A stretch of DNA of 64,000 nt from Chamaea fasciata. Taxonomy: Eukaryota > Chordata > Aves > Passeriformes > Sylviidae. Below are positions 56,726 through 64,000 of this stretch, in pieces. The notes under the pieces are model-generated. The model saw only the letters and a list, made by a program, of their open reading frames with translations, did not search any database and had not been told where the DNA came from. The stretch spans positions 47,643,563-47,707,562 of the forward strand of contig JARCOQ010000005.1 of assembly GCA_029207755.1 (NCBI GenBank), read 5' to 3'. Position numbers and translations under genes: made by a program. Numbering within the stretch: position 1 is the first letter of the stretch; every line of letters starts with the position of its first letter.

Positions 56726-56980
56726 ATGAGAGATTGAAAGCAGATGCAGCGGGGAAGAGAAGTGCTAAAATCTGCTGACACTCCTAGAGTGGGCAAAGAA
56801 ATGGAGTCATTCTCTCACTCATTCCTGCCAACACCATCACCCAACCTGTTCCTGCACTCCAGTGTGCCCTGATGGCCTGCCCACATCACGGGACAGAGCT
56901 CAGGGCTCCTCCAGCTAATGCTACCTGATCAGGAAAAGTTGTTGCCCTTGCTCTTCTCCTATTGTCTTGGTTAACAGGAA

Positions 56981-57027
56981 AAGATAGACAGATGGATGGA
57001 TGGATAGATAGACAGACAGATAGATAA
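56981..57027. repeat. (GATA/GATG/GACA)n microsatellite
   Basis: A short interrupted tetranucleotide repeat of about 47 bp mixing GATA, GATG and GACA units. Confidence 0.9.
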
Positions 57028-58405
57028 AATTTTGTAGTCCATATATTCACTAGTTGGTTCTGAGTAAAAAAAAAATCCATGTAGATGAACCACCATGAGT
57101 GAAGGATGAACACTGGCCATCAAACATGATACTGGCCATAAAATAAAAGATGTCATATAGGAAACAAAGTGTTATTTCAGAATTCAGTGAATTCAGATTG
57201 CTTAGAACTCTTTTTTTTTTTTTCTTTTCCATTACATTAAAAGGTTTGAGTTCCCGTAAACAAGTTGTTACCTCCTCCTTTTGGTTTGTGTATCTTCAGA
57301 AGTGTCCTAATACTTCAATAATACACACACTGTTACTTTATACCCACAGATGTTAGAAAAGTAGCACACAAAGTATGCTAAAATAAAACCAAGAAAATTA
57401 AGCTTCCTGGTGTGGAAAAGATAAATCTGGGTAAAGATTACTTGGAAAACCATGAAATAAAGAGTATTTCCTCAAATAACCTAAGCACACTTTAATACAT
57501 GAATCTATTTTATGTACTTGTATATTGCTGTAATATCCACAAGGATTCTATGTAAAATTTGCCATAATAAAAATTTGCTCTAAATATTCTGTGGAGTTTT
57601 TTCCTTTGAAGCTAAGGTATTACTTAGGAACAAATTACACTGATACCTGTTGTAGTTCTTCATAAGAGGTTGTCTTAAGAATACCTAAGAAGTAATGGAC
57701 CCTGGATAATGATAGAAACTTGATTATTTAAAGAGGTCCAATACAGAGAAGGTCATGAAAATATGACTTTAAGCAAAGGCTAAATTTAATAGAAAAAATA
57801 TTAACTACACAATTAGCACCACAGAAAGAGTTCTCGTGGACTAAAAAGCATCAAGAAATGGATTCTAAAAGAGATTGCAATTTTTTGACTAATTGCCAAC
57901 AAACACTGGGCAAGGGAGGTGAATTGGGCATTTTGCAAGACCAAATAAGTATTCTTATTAAACAACATAAATAAAATTAAATTGTTTAATTGAATAATCT
58001 GCAATTAGCACCTATACATTTGAAATGAAATTAAAGCAAAGCTATAGAGAAGATGTGCCAAAAATAACCTAAATAAAACCAAATGTGCCACAAGAAAAGG
58101 GAAAAATAATTTTTACAGGAGTCCTGAAGAGACCAAAACAGGTCATCTGAATATAGATAGAGAGAAAGCCACACTCGCCACTGCCGAGGAAAAGGTACGT
58201 GATATCAAATACCAAGAGCAGTAATAAGCAGGGAAGTATATGTTTTATAGTAATGCAGAAATTTTACTGAATTCTCTATTGTGTTCTATCTCTGTTGTAA
58301 CCCATAAATGTGGTGACAGTGGGGAAAAGACTGCACGTAAATATTTGGGGTTTTGTCCTTGAGTAAGTGTAATGATGAATACTGTGCAAAGACAGTGATT
58401 CTAAA

Positions 58406-59008
58406 TGTGTTGGTTTTGACTGGGTTGAAGTTAATTTTCTTTGCAGTGGTTTTAATGGTGCTATATTTAGAATTTGTGCTGGGCGTAGGGTTGATAACAT
58501 AGTGATGTTTCTGTTATTGCTGAGCAGGGCTCAACACAGAGCCGAGGCCTTTTCTGCTTTTCGTGCTGCCACAACAGGGGAGGAATTTAGGGGTGCCTGG
58601 GAGATTGTGAGAAGACACAGCCAGGACAGGTAACCATCACTGATCAAAGGGATATTCCAGACCTTATCACTTGATGCTTAGTATATAAAGCTGGGGGGAA
58701 GAAGGAGGAAGGGCAAGACATTTGAAGTGGTGGCATTTGTCTTCCTGAGTAAGCATTGCAGTGATGGGGCCTTGCTCTCCCAGCAGTGGCTGAACATCTG
58801 CCTGCCCATGGGAAGTGGTGAATTAATTCTTTGTTTTGGTTTTCTTGTGAGTGAAGTTTTTGCTTTTGCTATTAAACTGTCTTCATCTCAACCCATGAGT
58901 TTTCTTGCTTTTAGGCTTCCAATTCTCTCCTCGGTCCTACTGGTGGAAGAACGAGCAAGAACCAAGCTTGCATGATTCTTGGTTACTGGCTGGGGTTAGA
59001 CCACGACA
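58406..59008 (+). mobile_element. Solo LTR of an endogenous retrovirus (avian ERV type)
   Basis: The block begins TGTGTTGGTTTTGACTGGG and ends TTAGACCACGACA. It has a U3 with TTATTGCTGAGCAGGGCT and CAAAGGGATATTCCA, TATATAAAGCTGGGG (TATA) at about 58,682, and a poly(A)-like ATTAAACTGTCTTCATCTC at about 58,872. I recognise this as a widespread avian ERV LTR family. No internal retroviral gene flanks it, so it is a solo LTR. It lies about 750 bp before the duplicated H4 region. Open frames inside are incidental. Confidence 0.8.
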
Positions 59009-59750
59009 ACTGGAAGAGTTTCATCTGTCCTACAAGCATCATTAATGTTGATATGCAAAGATAAATATGTATTTCCTATACCTGTAGAGCAAATATTTTG
59101 ATATTAATAGATATAAATGGATGTAAACACTGGCTTGCTATCTACACATGAAAGTACATATTACAGTTGTGGCCAAGCATAACCTGTAGTAAGTAACATA
59201 CATGCAAAAGGTCTACAGAGAGAGAAAAGTAAATCTCAAAGTCCCCATTATCATCTCCCCTGACAAAAAAGAATTTTTGAGAAAAGATGGGAAAAAAAAG
59301 GAAAAACAAAACCAGCAATTAAACAGTGACAGTTCAAATGCAAAAGTGTGCGAAATTGCCAAGCAAAACCTTTTCACATTCAAGCATTGTATAGTAATAG
59401 GCACCTGTTGAAAATAGGGAAAAAATGGGGAGGATCAAACAAATTCAGAAATACCTGATCAGCAAGAAACTCCCAAAGCTGTGCACTGCACACAGGCATA
59501 TTTAACCAGAGGAAAACTCCTGCCAAGAAAGATGGAATATAGTAACTGTTTGGGATAGCATTTATCTGACAATCCTTCCAGAACAAAGTAAAAATACTTT
59601 CAAATTCATGGTAAATTTAAAGAACAACTCAGAAAAAGTAAAAGTAGGTGTGTGCATATAAAGCTTAAAGGCTTTCAGGAGTCACTGCAGCAGAATGGAC
59701 TCATGGAGCCAACTCACCACAAAATAACACATCCAGACCACTTTCTGTAT
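59009..59750. other. AT-rich spacer, no gene recognised
   Basis: No supported gene or signal between the LTR and the duplicated H4 upstream region. Confidence 0.5.
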
Positions 59751-60059
59751 CTAAAAAGTAATATAATGTGAAGAAAGAAACGGTGAAAGCAATGCTTTTT
59801 TATGTTTCAGTACAGAATAGGACTATGAAAATGATCAAACACTTGTAAAATCTGTAAAAGCGCAGATATAATGCAGATTTTTTTCAAGGATACATCGGTA
59901 AGAGACGAATCAGTTCCTTCATTACCAAGTCAGTCCCATAAACACAACGAAGCCAGATGATCATTAAGTCAACGATATGGAAGACACAAGGCTTCCCTTC
60001 TCAGAAACAAAATAAAGCGTCTCATTCAAAGGGGAAAAAAAAATCGCACCACATTTACC

Positions 60060-60874
<815 letters not shown>

Positions 60875-60915
60875 ACTCGGTTCCTGTTACAATTTAACGC
60901 TTTTACAACACAAAA

Positions 60916-60931
60916 GGCTCTTTTCAGAGCC
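60916..60931 (+). terminator. Histone 3' stem-loop of H4 copy 3, with HDE
   Basis: Stem GGCTCT/AGAGCC, loop TTTC, ACCCAC after it, and the U7 target ATAAAAAGAGCTTT at about 60,946-60,959. Confidence 0.95.
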
Positions 60932-61587
60932 ACCCACAAATTTCATAAAAAGAGCTTTAAATTGCTGGTACACGGCTTATTGCTTAATCGTGGGGGTTGG
61001 AGGGAAACTTATAAATTTCGTTTTCCCTGGCTCTTCCCAAGCTGACAGCTGTTGACCGTACTCTTCCCTTGCTCATTATTTTCCTGTTCACACGGAGCAC
61101 CGCTCCCTCAACCCAGACCCTCTTTCGAAAAGGCTGGGGGGGGGGGGGGGGGGGGGGGGGGAACACACAAATGCAAGAAAACAGTCAAGGATGGGGGGTT
61201 AAGTCGGGGGACGCCGCCATTGCCGTCGCCTCACCCGCGGCTCCAGCTGTTCCGCGACAGGCTGCAAGGGGAAGGAAGCTCCTGAAATGGCGGCGCTCTT
61301 CTCTCTGCCATTCCATGGGCGGGACAGAGCGGGAAGAAAAAAACCGAGTTCTCCCGCCCATCCCCGCCCTGCTTCTCAGGCTGCTTGGTCTCTAGGTCCC
61401 GCTCTCACCTACACTCACCACGGCCCCTTACCAGAGGACAGCAGGGCCGGACAGTACGGAATGCCGGCACTCCCCCCGGCTATCCCGGAACTGGTACTAT
61501 CTTAAACACTGGAAAGAGCTTGGCACTAGCTGCCCGTGCCCGCTCTGTTACACAAGAGACAACAGCTCTCTCCGGTGGTCTTGTGGT

Positions 61588-61603
61588 GGCTCTTAAAAGA
61601 GCC
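61588..61603 (-). terminator. Histone 3' stem-loop of H3 copy 2, with HDE
   Basis: On the minus strand: stem GGCTCT/AGAGCC, loop TTTA. The U7 target GGAGAGAGCTGTT is at 61,561-61,573. Confidence 0.95.
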
Positions 61604-61634
61604 TTTCGATCTGAAGTTGAGAAGGGCAGGAGAC

Positions 61635-62048
<414 letters not shown>

Positions 62049-62120
62049 CACACCCCTAGTAGCCCAAAGCAAAGACTCGCAAATCAACACAATACTGGCT
62101 CTAAATCCCGCTCCCAGCTC

Positions 62121-62153
62121 GGTTTTATATCAGAGCGCTGCTTGTTGATTGGC
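62121..62153 (-). promoter_or_regulatory. H3 promoter (copy 2): TATA and CCAAT
   Basis: A minus-strand TATAAAA is at 62,123-62,129, about 80 bp before the ATG, with a CCAAT box (ATTGG on +) at 62,148-62,152. Confidence 0.85.
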
Positions 62154-62159
62154 TGATGG

Positions 62160-62850
62160 GAACGGCCGCGCTCAAGGGGACGGTTTGAAAATCCCGCGTT
62201 AACCCCTTCTACTGCTGAGCCCTGCTCCTAAATATCTAACCCAAACCAGCCTTTTCTCTTGCTCTTGTCCTTTTTCCGAGCCGACATTTCTGCTTTTTGA
62301 CCACTTGTTTTAAATAATTAAATTACTCTTCTTCTTAAGGATGGTAAAAATAAAATACAATTTTCGTAGAATCACCGATATCATGTTTCTAATCAGATTC
62401 ACTTGATGGTAGTTTTTTCTGTATAACTGGGCGCTTATATTTCGTCATCCTATATTTCTATGGAAATAGTTTGCAAAGAACTCGGGTATGTATGCAATCT
62501 GTAACTAGGACTCGCGTGGTGACGATTTTTGTTCTGTTTCCGATTTTGGTTTGGTTGTTTTTCCCTCGCTTTCTTTGATTTTTTTTTTTTTTTTAATGTT
62601 TGTTTCGGGGGTGTTTTTTGTTTGTTTGTTTTGTTTGGTGTGGGGTTTTGAGGGATTGTCGTTCACCTTAGGTATTATACGTAATTACATTGCTTAAAGT
62701 GCAAAGTCGTAAGTACCGTTTGGGAAAAACTTAGAGAAAATGAAATATAAGAAACAACATGCAAGAAAAATGTTGGCAGATATTGATGCTCCCCTAACAA
62801 AAATGAAATGCTTCCACACTTATTTGGTTTGCCTGGGACTTGGAGGGGAT
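62160..62850. other. AT-rich spacer between the divergent H3 genes
   Basis: Unique sequence in the centre of the inverted repeat, with a poly-T run at 62,579-62,594 followed by a GTTT-rich patch (62,600-62,640). No gene seen. Confidence 0.5.
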
Positions 62851-62861
62851 TCAGTTTTTAA

Positions 62862-63395
<534 letters not shown>

Positions 63396-63426
63396 GTCTC
63401 CTGCCCTTCTCAACTTCAGATCGAAA

Positions 63427-63442
63427 GGCTCTTTTAAGAGCC
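63427..63442 (+). terminator. Histone 3' stem-loop of H3 copy 3, with HDE
   Basis: Stem GGCTCT/AGAGCC, loop TTTA. The U7 target GGAGAGAGCTGTT is at about 63,457-63,469, identical to copy 2. Confidence 0.95.
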
Positions 63443-64000
63443 ACCACAAGACCACCGGAGAGAGCTGTTGTCTCTTGTGTAACAGAGCGGGCACGGGCAG
63501 CTAGTGCCAAGCTCTTCCCAGTGTTTAAGATAGTACCAGTTCCGGGATAGCCGGGGGGAGTGCCGGCATTCCGTACTGTCCGGCCCTGCTGTCCTCTGGT
63601 AAGGGGCCGTGGTGAGTGTAGGTGAGAGCGGGACCTAGAGACCAAGCAGCCTGAGAAGCAGGGCGGGGATGGGCGGGAGAACTCGGTTTTTTCTTCCCGC
63701 TCTGTCCCGCCCATGGAATGGCAGAGAGAAGAGCGCCGCCATTTCAGGAGCTTCCTTCCCCTTGCAGCCTGTCGCGGAACAGCTGGAGCCGCGGGTGAGG
63801 CGACGGCAATGGCGGCGTCCCCCGACTTAACCCCCCATCCTTGACTGTTTTCTTGCATTTGTGTGTCCCCCCCCCCCCAGCCTTTTCGAAAGAGGGTCTA
63901 GGTTGAGGGAGCGGTGCTCCGTGGGAAGAACAGGAAAATAATGAGCAAGGGAAGAGTTCGGTCAACAGCTGTCAGCTTGGGAAGAGCCAGGGAAAACGAA

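Larger units (their letters stand above)
53321..58405. other. AT-rich spacer, no gene recognised
   Basis: Contains a CAAA/AAAC low-complexity patch at 53,457-53,530, GT-rich patches at 54,070-54,205 and 55,465-55,520, a 48-bp tandem duplication at 56,628 and a GATA/GATG microsatellite at 56,981. A 144-codon minus-strand open frame at 56,043-56,477 has no recognisable homology and no promoter signals. Confidence 0.45.

Overview
The window comes from a bird genome, most likely a songbird (Passeriformes). The evidence is avian-type histone H1 and H2B proteins, the SMCO3-WBP11-H2A.J gene order known from tetrapods (human 12p12.3), and solo LTRs of endogenous retroviruses that resemble families abundant in passerines. 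All of it was read by eye; no database was searched.

Layout. Positions 1-14,000 are mostly non-coding. They hold a possible 3' end of an upstream gene (1-240), a broken ART4-like ADP-ribosyltransferase pseudogene (2,715-3,421), a solo LTR (about 4,628-5,305) and the single-exon gene SMCO3 (10,008-10,763). A CpG island near 14,000-14,700 begins WBP11, whose 11 coding exons run from 15,778 to 24,994 on the + strand and give a 649-residue splicing/PP1-binding protein. Intron 9 (counting coding exons from the ATG exon, the intron before the acidic/Gln-rich exon) carries an antisense LTR.

From 26,700 to the window end lies a replication-dependent histone gene cluster with 12 intact genes: H2A.J(+), H1(+), H2B(-), H4(+), H2B(+), H4(-), H3(-), H2B(-)/H2A(+) as a divergent pair, H4(+), H3(-), H3(+). 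Each has the 16-nt 3' stem-loop, and most have a purine-rich U7 target downstream and class-specific promoter signals: H1 box, H2B octamer, H4 site II, CCAAT arrays. Long AT-rich spacers with simple repeats separate sub-clusters. Together the genes supply the linker and all four core histones for S-phase chromatin assembly. H2A.J additionally has a poly(A) signal, fitting expression outside S phase.

The most notable structure is the trace of copying between genes. There is a 1-kb inverted repeat of two divergent H3 genes (61,018-62,045 and 62,985 to the window end) that share coding and 3' sequence but not promoters. An H4 gene is duplicated with its 500-bp GC-rich upstream region (34,430-34,935 and 60,069-60,563). 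A 315-bp perfectly identical tract joins two H2B genes and ends abruptly at the same codon where a third H2B also changes base composition. The stem-loop loop base sorts perfectly by histone class. No wholly new system was found; these homogenisation patterns are the best candidates for further work.
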